Below are positions 41,440-47,759 of a stretch of DNA of 47,759 nt, in pieces. This stretch comes from GCA-2733415 sp049614485 (lineage in GTDB: Bacteria; Bacteroidota; Bacteroidia; Flavobacteriales; Flavobacteriaceae). The notes under the pieces were generated by a model. The model saw only the letters and a list, made by a program, of their open reading frames with translations, had not been told where the DNA came from and did no database searches. Numbering within the stretch: position 1 is the stretch's first letter; each line of letters starts with the position of its first letter. Location: positions 1-47,759 of the forward strand of contig JBMZDR010000017.1 in assembly GCA_049614485.1 (NCBI GenBank), read 5' to 3'. The translations under genes and the position numbers were made by a program.

Positions 41440-42084
41440 ATGAAACAGCTATTATATATTTTTATTATGTGTACTTATTTTTATGCCTCATCACAAGTAG
41501 GAATAGGAACTACAACACCCACGGAAACTCTAGATGTTATTGGAAGTATGAAATTATCTGAAAAGTTGTTTTTAGAAAACCCAAGTGCATATACAGAAAT
41601 TAGAGGGTCAAAATTCTTGATAAGTACTGCTACAAATGAAATACTAAATTATGACCTTAATATAAGTAAATATGGACCAATTAATTTTGTCGCATTTGAA
41701 TTTGAAGATTTGAATACTTCAGGTTTATTAGATTATGATACCAAAATTTCTGTATCAAAATATACTGTAAGTTTACAAGGGTACTCCTATGTACACGCTA
41801 ATGGAGGACCAGCAGGAACCTCGGTGTACTTTAAATCGGCAACAGCTTTAGATAATGTTTATGGCCTAACATCACAAGCTTATAAAAAAAACGGGACTTG
41901 GTGGCTTCAATTTTATGTAGATAGCTCAAAGTTCTATAATAAATCACACGGAAATATTAACGTTGATTTGTTTATAAACACAATTATATTTAGAAACGAT
42001 TTATTGTTAAGTCAAGGAAATACCATAACAGTAAACATGGGAAACACAACCACAGCAACTGCTAGTTTACCAACGGGATATTAA
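41440..42084 (+). CDS. Secreted tandem paralogue 3 (GIGTTTP family)
   Basis: The 214-residue protein has a signal peptide (MKQLLYIFIMCTYFYASSQ) and then VGIGTTTPTETLDVIGSMKLSEKLFLEN. YDTKISVSKYTVSLQGYSYVHANGG and KKNGTWWLQFYVDS align with paralogues 1 and 2. The C-terminal IIFRNDLLLSQGNTITVNMGNTTTATASLPTGY is most like paralogue 1. The last gene of the triplet is followed after 21 bases by a strong terminator. Confidence 0.8.
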   Translation: MKQLLYIFIMCTYFYASSQVGIGTTTPTETLDVIGSMKLSEKLFLENPSAYTEIRGSKFLISTATNEILNYDLNISKYGPINFVAFEFEDLNTSGLLDYDTKISVSKYTVSLQGYSYVHANGGPAGTSVYFKSATALDNVYGLTSQAYKKNGTWWLQFYVDSSKFYNKSHGNINVDLFINTIIFRNDLLLSQGNTITVNMGNTTTATASLPTGY

Positions 42085-42105
42085 TTTTAAATGTGTAAAA
42101 TACGT

Positions 42106-42138
42106 AAAAAAGCAGAAACAATCAGTTTCTGCTTTTTT
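42106..42138 (+). terminator. Terminator after the tandem paralogues
   Basis: AAAAAAGCAGAAAC(AATCA)GTTTCTGCTTTTTT: an 8-bp GC-containing stem extended by A/T pairs, with a T-run. Confidence 0.88.
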
Positions 42139-42435
42139 ACTTTTGTAAGTTTTGGGGTAAAGTTTATTTGGGGATAAACTTCGTAGAAAAACAGAATCAC
42201 TTTTTGGGGAATAATTTTGCTTATCACAAAAGTAAATATACTGCCAATTTCTTGATATTTTTATGAATTGTTGTAAAACACGTATTTTTTGTTGTGTAAT
42301 AAAAAACAAAATAGATTGCTGATTCAGCAGCTATTCGTTCTTCTTTTTAAGAATACTATATTTTTAGGCGCTATTACACGTGTAATTCTTGTTTTAATTT
42401 TTGTACCTTTAAGTACCGTTTTTATTTTTTAAAAA
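42139..42435. other. Intergenic region with hairpin and palindrome upstream of the ComF-family gene
   Basis: These 297 bases hold no gene I can support. A hairpin AAGTTTAT(TTGGGG)ATAAACTT lies at 42160-42181, with TTTGGGG appearing three times nearby. A 14-bp palindrome ATTACACGTGTAAT lies at 42373-42386, followed by the T-rich -7-like TAATTTTTG. It could be an operator for the ComF-family gene. Confidence 0.45.
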
Positions 42436-43116
42436 ATGTTTAAGCAACTTGTAAATCTATTTTTTCCTAAAGTCTGTATTGGTTGTAAAAATGTTTTATT
42501 AAAACAAGAAGTGGTCATGTGTGTACATTGTTTGCATGAATTACCTCTCACAAACTTACATGTAAACAATTCAAAATTAATCTGTAACATTTTTTATGGA
42601 ACAGTTGAATTACAACATGCAACCTCATTGTTTTATTACCCTAAAAGCGGCGTGGTTAGGCAGCTAATACACCATTTAAAGTATAAAAATCAAGAGCATA
42701 TTAGTCGTTATTTAGGAAAATGGCTAGGACTTGAATTGAAAGGTTGTGGCTATTATAATGATATAGATATTGTTATTCCAGTACCACTACATAAGAAACG
42801 AATGCGGCAAAGAGGCTACAATCAAGTTGAAGGTTTTGCTAAGGAATTAGCCTTGAACTTAGCGGCAGATTATAACGATACAACCCTATTGAGAAATAAA
42901 AATTCAAGCACACAAACAGTAAAGAATAGATTGACACGTTGGAAAAATGTACAAACAATATTTGAAGTTACAGATGTAAAAACATTACAAGATAAACACA
43001 TTTTATTGGTTGATGATGTGATTACAACAGGAGCAACAATAAAAGCATGTGTAACAGAGCTTCAAAAAATTAACGGCGTAAAGTTAAGTTTAGCGGTTAT
43101 GGCGTATACACAATAA
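42436..43116 (+). CDS. ComF family phosphoribosyltransferase-like protein
   Basis: The 226-residue protein starts with a four-cysteine zinc knuckle (CIGCKNVLLKQEVVMCVHC, residues 12-30). The phosphoribosyltransferase fold follows. The IDIVIPVPLHKKRMRQRGYNQVEGFAKEL segment and the PRPP-binding ILLVDDVITTGATIKAC (near residue 190) define ComF/GntX. It is associated with DNA uptake in some bacteria and is cytoplasmic. It is monocistronic, with a hairpin terminator 104 bases after the stop. Confidence 0.92.
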   Translation: MFKQLVNLFFPKVCIGCKNVLLKQEVVMCVHCLHELPLTNLHVNNSKLICNIFYGTVELQHATSLFYYPKSGVVRQLIHHLKYKNQEHISRYLGKWLGLELKGCGYYNDIDIVIPVPLHKKRMRQRGYNQVEGFAKELALNLAADYNDTTLLRNKNSSTQTVKNRLTRWKNVQTIFEVTDVKTLQDKHILLVDDVITTGATIKACVTELQKINGVKLSLAVMAYTQ

Positions 43117-43179
43117 TTGATAACAATACCTTAATAAAAAGCTTACATTCAAAATAACTTTCTGAACTAATATTGCAGT

Positions 43180-43248
43180 GTAGTTTTTTATGGAAAATTA
43201 TGATGAGTTTATTTGGGCAAAAGCAACGTGTAATGCGTTGCTTTTTTT
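43180..43248 (+). ncRNA. Possible small transcript ending in a strong terminator
   Basis: The hairpin AAAGCAACG(7)CGTTGCTTT at 43220-43244 is followed by a T-run and lies 104 bases after the ComF-family stop. TAATATTGC near 43173 loosely resembles a -7 box. The hairpin may simply terminate the upstream gene; the small RNA is speculative. Confidence 0.25.
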
Positions 43249-43329
43249 ATACCTGTCAATTTAACTTGCTTTGATTGACAAATGACTAAATAAGTTGTTA
43301 ATTTGTATCTCGTTATACCAATAACTCAA

Positions 43330-44925
43330 ATGAAGAAATTACTCGTTATTATATCGGTCATATGTATCTGTATTGCAAGTTGCGCAAAAAAAGGGAGACC
43401 ATCTGGAGGCAAAATAGATAGTGAACCACCAGTAATGCTCAGTGCGACACCTAAAAACTATAGCACCAATTTTAATGGAAATGAAATTAAAATAGTATTT
43501 GATGAATATGTTAAATTAAATGACATCAACAAACAGCTGATTGTTTCACCACCAATGAAAATAAAACCTTTAATCAGTCCACAGTCAGGAGCTAGTAAAT
43601 ATGTGAAAATTAAAATATATGACACATTGCCTCCTAACACAACCTATTCATTTAATTTCGGAAAAAGTATTGTTGATAATAATGAAGGAAACCCATACCA
43701 ATACTTTAAATACGTTTTCTCAACGGGTAAGACTATTGATTCATTGCAGTTAAAAGGCAGTATACGAGATGCCTTGTCAAAAACAGCAGACCCGTTTGTG
43801 TCTGTACTGCTATATGAGATAGATTCTACCTATACAGATTCTGCTGTGTATACTAAACCACCAAGGTACATCACAAACACGTTAGACAGTGCTACAACAT
43901 TTCAATTTGAAAACCTAAAGGAAGGAAAGTATCAATTGCTAGCATTAAAAGAAGAATCAGATAACTTTATTTTTAATCAAAAAACTGATAAAATTGCTTT
44001 TAAAAAAGAGTTTATAACAGTGCCAAATGATGATTCTCACGAGTTAATATTGTTTAAAGAAATAGAAAATTACCGTGCTTTAAAACCAAAGCACGAACGG
44101 TTGAATAGAATCAAATTCAGGTATGAAGGTCAAGCTATAGATGCTGTAGATATAAAATTATTGTCAGATGTCGCGCAGCAATCAATGGTTACAAAACCTA
44201 TAGACAATGACACATTAAACTACTGGTTTAAACCAAATGTCGATTTGGATTCTTTGAATTTTACAATGCGTCACCAACAAAAAATTGACAGTTTCACTGT
44301 TCGTCTGAGAAAAAAAGTAAAAGCAGATTCTTTAGCCTTTACACCAATAACAAGAAATTTAACTCTTCAAGGTAATTATCAACTCGAACCATCAATTCCG
44401 ATTACAAAAGTTGATAATTCAAAAATTACCATCTTAGATAAAGACTCTACATCGGTATTGTTCACAACATCTATAGATAAGCTAACTAGTGTGATTAATA
44501 TTAATTTTGATAAAAAAGAAGACGAAAAATATGCTATAACGATATTACCAAAAGCATTTACAGATTTTTTCGAGGCAACAAATGATACACTATCATACAG
44601 TGCCAATACTAAGAAAATATCAGCTTATGGAAATATTAAAATAACACTTAATAATGCGCCTAAAACCCCTTTAATTGTACAGTTAATCACGACACAAGGA
44701 GAGGTGAAGTACGAAAAATATGGTGTGGGTATTACGGTTTTTGACTTTGTTAATGTTGATCCTGCAACATATAACTTGCGTGTTATTTTTGATGATAACA
44801 ACAATAAAGCATACGATACGGGTAATTATTTAAAAAAATTACAACCAGAGCGTATTGCATATCATCCAGATGCTATTGAAATTAGAGCCAACTGGGATGT
44901 TAATGAACAATTTACATTAAAGTAA
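43330..44925 (+). CDS. Lipoprotein with Ig-like (Big_5) domain
   Basis: This is 531 residues from ATG 43330 (MKKLLVIISVICICIASC, lipobox ASC). A nine-codon longer start exists but precedes the signal. The first mature domain, GGKIDSEPPVMLSATPKNYSTNFNGNEIKIVFDEYVKLNDINKQLIVSPPMK, is a Big_5-type Ig-like domain (about residues 25-130). Several beta domains follow, ending in NVDPATYNLRVIFDDNNNKAYDTGNYLKKLQPERIAYHPD. This family is frequent in Flavobacteriia and presumed envelope-anchored; role unknown. The 3' end overlaps the convergent amidase gene by 14 bases. Confidence 0.87.
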   Translation: MKKLLVIISVICICIASCAKKGRPSGGKIDSEPPVMLSATPKNYSTNFNGNEIKIVFDEYVKLNDINKQLIVSPPMKIKPLISPQSGASKYVKIKIYDTLPPNTTYSFNFGKSIVDNNEGNPYQYFKYVFSTGKTIDSLQLKGSIRDALSKTADPFVSVLLYEIDSTYTDSAVYTKPPRYITNTLDSATTFQFENLKEGKYQLLALKEESDNFIFNQKTDKIAFKKEFITVPNDDSHELILFKEIENYRALKPKHERLNRIKFRYEGQAIDAVDIKLLSDVAQQSMVTKPIDNDTLNYWFKPNVDLDSLNFTMRHQQKIDSFTVRLRKKVKADSLAFTPITRNLTLQGNYQLEPSIPITKVDNSKITILDKDSTSVLFTTSIDKLTSVININFDKKEDEKYAITILPKAFTDFFEATNDTLSYSANTKKISAYGNIKITLNNAPKTPLIVQLITTQGEVKYEKYGVGITVFDFVNVDPATYNLRVIFDDNNNKAYDTGNYLKKLQPERIAYHPDAIEIRANWDVNEQFTLK

Positions 44926-45691
44926 ATGTATCTTTATCATTTAAAAAGTTAAATTTTTCACGTATAGTTGCTAGTTCGTCTTTTACTAATGTTGTGCTTA
45001 TAGCTGTTTCATCATCTTCCACTAATTGGCAAAGATTATTTCCTAGTGCATCATGAATAACGGAGTTTCCTGAATAATTATTACCATTTGGATCTGTTCC
45101 TACTCTGTTTACCCCAATAACATAACTCATGTTTTCAATAGCACGGGCTTTTAAAAGCGTGTTCCAGGCGTTAATTCTTGGTTTAGGCCAATTAGCAACG
45201 TAAATTAATGCGTCGTAGTTTTGAGTGTTTCTTGACCATACTGGAAAACGCAAATCATAACAAATTAAGGGGCAAATTCGCCATCCTTTATAAGTGATAA
45301 TTACTTGACTTGTGTCATTTTTATATTGTTTATGTTCACCTGCTAATGTAAATAAATGACGTTTGTTATATGTATGAATTTCTCCTTTAGGAGTTGCAAA
45401 TATAAACCGATTGTAATAGTTGTTATGTTCTTTTATAACGATACTACCACAAATTGCACTGTTTTTTTCTTGAGCTATTTTTTTCATCCACAAAACAGTT
45501 TTACCATCCATATCTTCAGCTAATGCTTTTGGATGCATGGTAAAACCTGTAGTAAACATTTCAGGAAGCACGATTACATCGGTAGCTTCCTGAATTGCAT
45601 CTATTTTTTGTTCAAAATTGATCCGATTTTGAACAGCATTTTCCCATACTAGATTAGATTGAATACAGGTTACTGTCAGATGGTTTGCCAT
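44912..45691 (-). CDS. Nitrilase-superfamily amidase (omega-amidase type)
   Basis: The 259-residue carbon-nitrogen hydrolase has the catalytic triad in order: Glu in DVIVLPEMFTTGFTMHP (near residue 43), Lys in IHTYNKRHLFTLAGEH, and Cys in RICPLICYDLRFPVWSRN. The sequence is of the YafV/NIT2 omega-amidase type, which deaminates alpha-ketoglutaramate and keto-acid amides such as those formed after methionine transamination. That fits the aminotransferase encoded nearby at 46312, since such pairs act in methionine salvage. Lies convergent to the lipoprotein gene with a 14-base overlap. Confidence 0.92.
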   Translation of the reverse strand: MANHLTVTCIQSNLVWENAVQNRINFEQKIDAIQEATDVIVLPEMFTTGFTMHPKALAEDMDGKTVLWMKKIAQEKNSAICGSIVIKEHNNYYNRFIFATPKGEIHTYNKRHLFTLAGEHKQYKNDTSQVIITYKGWRICPLICYDLRFPVWSRNTQNYDALIYVANWPKPRINAWNTLLKARAIENMSYVIGVNRVGTDPNGNNYSGNSVIHDALGNNLCQLVEDDETAISTTLVKDELATIREKFNFLNDKDTFTLM

Positions 45692-45693
45692 TA

Positions 45694-46245
45694 TTAAAGT
45701 TTTTTTAATTTTTTACCAGCTTTACCCACTTTGTCTTTTAAATCAGACAATTTTTCTAGGTATTTTGTTTCTTTAACGGGGCTTAATTTACCTCTTCTTT
45801 TAAGTTTTTCATATTTTTTAGATGCATGATCTAGCTTGCTTTGTGCTCTATCAAGTGCTTTTTCTGCATTAGCTTTTTTCTTAGCTTCTTTTTCTGCTTT
45901 TTTTAGCTTTTTAGCTGCCTTTTTTTGCTCTTTTTCAATAGCCTTAAGCTTCTTTTCTTGTTCTTTTATACGTTTAGCTGCTTCTTTTTCAGCTTTAATA
46001 GCCTCTTTTTCCTTTTTTTCTAGTGCTTTTTCGGCATTTTTAGATTCTTTTATTTTTTTAAGCTCAATTTTATGGGCGTTATAGACTGCTTCTTTGTCTG
46101 TTGCAGTTAATAATGTAGTAACATCTTCATTATTTTGATATATTTTTTTTCCTTTAATGTTGTATGTATTGCTGTTATGAGTTACCTCTTGAGCAAAGAA
46201 TAATGTACAAGTGAATAGCAATAGATACGTAAAAATAGATTTCAT
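45694..46245 (-). CDS. Secreted Lys/Ala/Glu-rich coiled-coil protein
   Basis: The 183-residue protein has a signal peptide (MKSIFTYLLLFTCTLFFAQ). The mature part begins EVTHNSNTYNIKGKKIYQNNEDVTTLL, then forms a long highly charged helical region (about residues 55-130). It ends in SKKYEKLKRRGKLSPVKETKYLEKLSDLKDKVGKAGKKLKKL. The low-complexity coiled coil prevents family assignment. It is immediately upstream of the amidase gene on the same strand, with a 2-base gap, so they may be co-transcribed. Confidence 0.72.
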   Translation of the reverse strand: MKSIFTYLLLFTCTLFFAQEVTHNSNTYNIKGKKIYQNNEDVTTLLTATDKEAVYNAHKIELKKIKESKNAEKALEKKEKEAIKAEKEAAKRIKEQEKKLKAIEKEQKKAAKKLKKAEKEAKKKANAEKALDRAQSKLDHASKKYEKLKRRGKLSPVKETKYLEKLSDLKDKVGKAGKKLKKL

Positions 46246-46311
46246 AATTGTTAAGTGTTATAGTGGTTAATATTGTATAAAGCTATGTCATAAATAATGC
46301 CAAAAATTAAT

Positions 46312-47463
46312 TTATATAGAATTTATGATTTTTGAAGCTTGTTCAAGGGTCTCTTCAGTTTTAGCAAAACAAAACCGTAAGACCTTATGATCGACTTTAT
46401 CTTTATTAAAAACAGACATTGGTATTGCGGCTAATTTATAATCAATAGTGAGTCGTTTTGCAAAGTCCACATCGTTTTCATCAGTAATATCACTAAAATC
46501 TAACACTTGAAAATAGGTGCCTTTGGAAGGGACTACTTTAAAACGGGAGTCTTTTATGACATCTAAAAACACATCTCTTTTTTGTTGATAAAATTTAGGT
46601 AATTCTAAATAATGTTGAGGTTCGTTAATGTATTCTGCTATGGCTTTTTGCATAGGATGATTCACACAAAACACATTAAACTGATGTACTTTCTGAAATT
46701 CTAGCATTAAATATTCTGGTGCACAACAATAGCCTAACTTCCAACCTGTATTGTGAAATGTTTTTCCGAAAGATGCTACAATAAAGCTTTGCTGTTTTAG
46801 CTCAGGAAACAAACAGGCGCTTTGATGTTGCTCTTTATCAAAAATAATATGTTCGTACACCTCATCACTTAATACAATAATATCAGTACCGGAAACTAGT
46901 TGCTGCAACTGTAACATATCATCTTTAGACCATACGGTGCCGCTCGGATTGTGAGGTGTGTTGATGATAATCATTTTTGTCTTTCCTGTAATCTTGTTTT
47001 TTACGTCCTCCCAGTTTACGTCATAAGTTGGTGCTTCCAATTGTACGGAAATTGTTTTTCCGCCATTTAAAGTGATTGTAGGTTCATAACAATCATAAGC
47101 TGGTCTAAATATAATTACTTCGTCATTTTGCTTTATAAAGGCCGATATGATGGTGTAAATAGCTTGAGTCGCTCCTGCAGTTACGGTAATTTCAGATTCT
47201 GGCTTGTAGGTGGTTTGATATAAATGTGTAAACTTAGTAGCGATAGCTTCTCGCAACTCCATTGCACCAGCCATTGGTGCATATTGATTATACCCAGTGT
47301 TCATGGCTTTACTAACTAACTCTAAGAGCTTTTGGTCACTTTTAAAATTAGGAAAGCCTTGTGATAAGTTAATGGCATTGTGCTGGTTTGCTAAACCACT
47401 CATTACTGAAAATATGGATGGTTCAACTTGTGGTAGTTTTGATTGGAAGTTACGGTGAGTCAT
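46312..47463 (-). CDS. Pyridoxal-phosphate aminotransferase, methionine/kynurenine type
   Basis: The 383-residue fold-type I class I/II aminotransferase has AINLSQGFPNFKSDQKLLELV at the N-terminus. PLP-binding residues are in TVTAGATQAIYTIISAF, IIINTPHNPSGTVWSKDDM and IIVLSDEVYEHIIFD. The Schiff-base lysine lies in SFGKTFHNTGWKLGY near residue 231. The C-terminal VLRFCFAKTEETLEQA contains the substrate Arg. It resembles YbdL-type methionine aminotransferase. Its nearness to the omega-amidase suggests methionine-salvage-linked chemistry. A terminator lies on the other side. Confidence 0.9.
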   Translation of the reverse strand: MTHRNFQSKLPQVEPSIFSVMSGLANQHNAINLSQGFPNFKSDQKLLELVSKAMNTGYNQYAPMAGAMELREAIATKFTHLYQTTYKPESEITVTAGATQAIYTIISAFIKQNDEVIIFRPAYDCYEPTITLNGGKTISVQLEAPTYDVNWEDVKNKITGKTKMIIINTPHNPSGTVWSKDDMLQLQQLVSGTDIIVLSDEVYEHIIFDKEQHQSACLFPELKQQSFIVASFGKTFHNTGWKLGYCCAPEYLMLEFQKVHQFNVFCVNHPMQKAIAEYINEPQHYLELPKFYQQKRDVFLDVIKDSRFKVVPSKGTYFQVLDFSDITDENDVDFAKRLTIDYKLAAIPMSVFNKDKVDHKVLRFCFAKTEETLEQASKIINSI

Positions 47464-47503
47464 AAATATAAAACAAATTAGTATCTAAATGTACGGAAAT
47501 CAA

Positions 47504-47534
47504 AAAACCCAAGCAATACTATTGCTTGGGTTTT
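47504..47534. terminator. Terminator between the aminotransferase gene and sdhB
   Basis: A perfect 14-bp stem (AAAACCCAAGCAAT, loop ACT, complement) has A and T runs. It lies downstream of the sdhB stop and upstream of the aminotransferase start, so it terminates sdhB. Confidence 0.85.
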
Positions 47535-47556
47535 GTTATATGATGTTTGATAAAGT

Positions 47557-47759
47557 TTATCCTTTCAAACTTGCTTTCATAAATTCAGAATTCATACGAG
47601 CGATGTTTTCTAAAGAAATTCCTTTAGGACATTCAATCTCACATGCTCCAGTGTTTGTACAGTTACCAAAGCCTTCTAAATCCATTTGTGCAACCATGTT
47701 TTGTACACGTTCAGTAGCTTCAACACGTCCTTGTGGTAATAAAGCATATTGTGATACTT
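47557..47759 (-). CDS. sdhB: Succinate dehydrogenase iron-sulfur subunit, C-terminal part (runs off the right edge)
   Basis: The last 66 codons encode SQYALLPQGRVEATERV...AQMDLEGFGNCTNTGACEIECPKGISLENIARMNSEFMKASLKG. The CTNTGACEIECPKGI segment carries the cysteines of the C-terminal iron-sulfur cluster domain of SdhB/FrdB. The enzyme is the electron-transfer subunit of complex II at the inner membrane. The rest of the gene lies outside the window, and a terminator follows the stop. Confidence 0.92.
   Translation of the reverse strand, partial: VSQYALLPQGRVEATERVQNMVAQMDLEGFGNCTNTGACEIECPKGISLENIARMNSEFMKASLKG

Noticed and set aside
42067..42309. An 80-codon minus-strand frame after the tandem paralogues
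   Set aside because: It runs through the terminator hairpin and the intergenic region; the translation is low-complexity (ETDCFCFFTYFTHL) and starts in non-coding DNA.
45836..46084. A plus-strand frame of 82 codons rich in Ser/Phe/Ala
   Set aside because: It is the reverse complement of the Lys/Ala/Glu-rich coiled coil gene and has no independent support.

Overview
The window is a chromosomal segment of a low-GC member of the Bacteroidota, most likely a marine-type Flavobacteriaceae. The evidence is the gene content (DUF4175, DUF4837 and DUF6370 proteins, OmpH-like lipoprotein, PorT-like barrel, QueD/LpxH pair, secreted proteins with the GIGTTTP motif), the AT-rich intergenic DNA, and promoters of the Bacteroidota type (TAnnTTTG near -7) rather than E. 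coli-like boxes.

Layout. 1-7.5 kb (minus strand): 5' part of RNase R, a SAM methyltransferase, mnmG, ybeY and a giant DUF4175 membrane protein. Three parS-like palindromes flank mnmG, which suggests an origin-proximal ParB-binding locus. 7.5-8.2 kb is a gene-free divergent promoter region. 8.2-12.3 kb: gltX, a PorT-like outer-membrane protein, an SPFH protein and a LysE-family exporter.

12.4-23.1 kb is the accessory part. Fourteen genes all lie on the minus strand, mostly small and poorly characterised: lipoprotein, SRPBCC, PH/GRAM-like membrane proteins, a HipA-like kinase with DUF3037, NhaA, a two-domain retropepsin-like protease, a redoxin-like protein without its cysteines, DUF2971, and a DUF2384-like protein with an unknown partner. 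Almost every unit is separated by members of one degenerate intergenic repeat family. The copies have inverted-complementary AAC...GTT ends and an internal hairpin, like integron attC sites. The array starts just downstream of a tRNA-Cys gene. I read it as a gene-cassette-like array; no integrase is in the window, so this remains inference. The nhaA leader inside it is unusually GC-rich and structured.

23.1-31.2 kb returns to housekeeping: tRNA-Cys, folB, pgk, holB, a DUF6370 lipoprotein, an aquaporin, an OmpH-like lipoprotein, deoC, rpiB and a glnS with a C-terminal extension. 31.4-39.9 kb: a small unknown gene, a LysM lytic transglycosylase, DUF4837 lipoprotein, a TerB-like protein, a carboxymuconolactone-decarboxylase-family protein, OsmC, a methyltransferase, recJ, lpxH and queD. 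40.1-42.1 kb holds three tandem secreted paralogues. 42.4-47.8 kb: a ComF-family protein, an Ig-like lipoprotein, a nitrilase-family amidase, a coiled-coil secreted protein, a methionine-type aminotransferase and the 3' end of sdhB.

Genes that plausibly work together are gltX and glnS (both direct charging routes present), folB with pgk (adjacent on one strand), lpxH overlapping queD, and the HipA-like/DUF3037 overlap. Strong intrinsic terminators follow gltX, the SPFH gene, aqpZ, rpiB, tRNA-Cys, the triplicated genes and the ComF-family gene, and one lies between the aminotransferase gene and sdhB.
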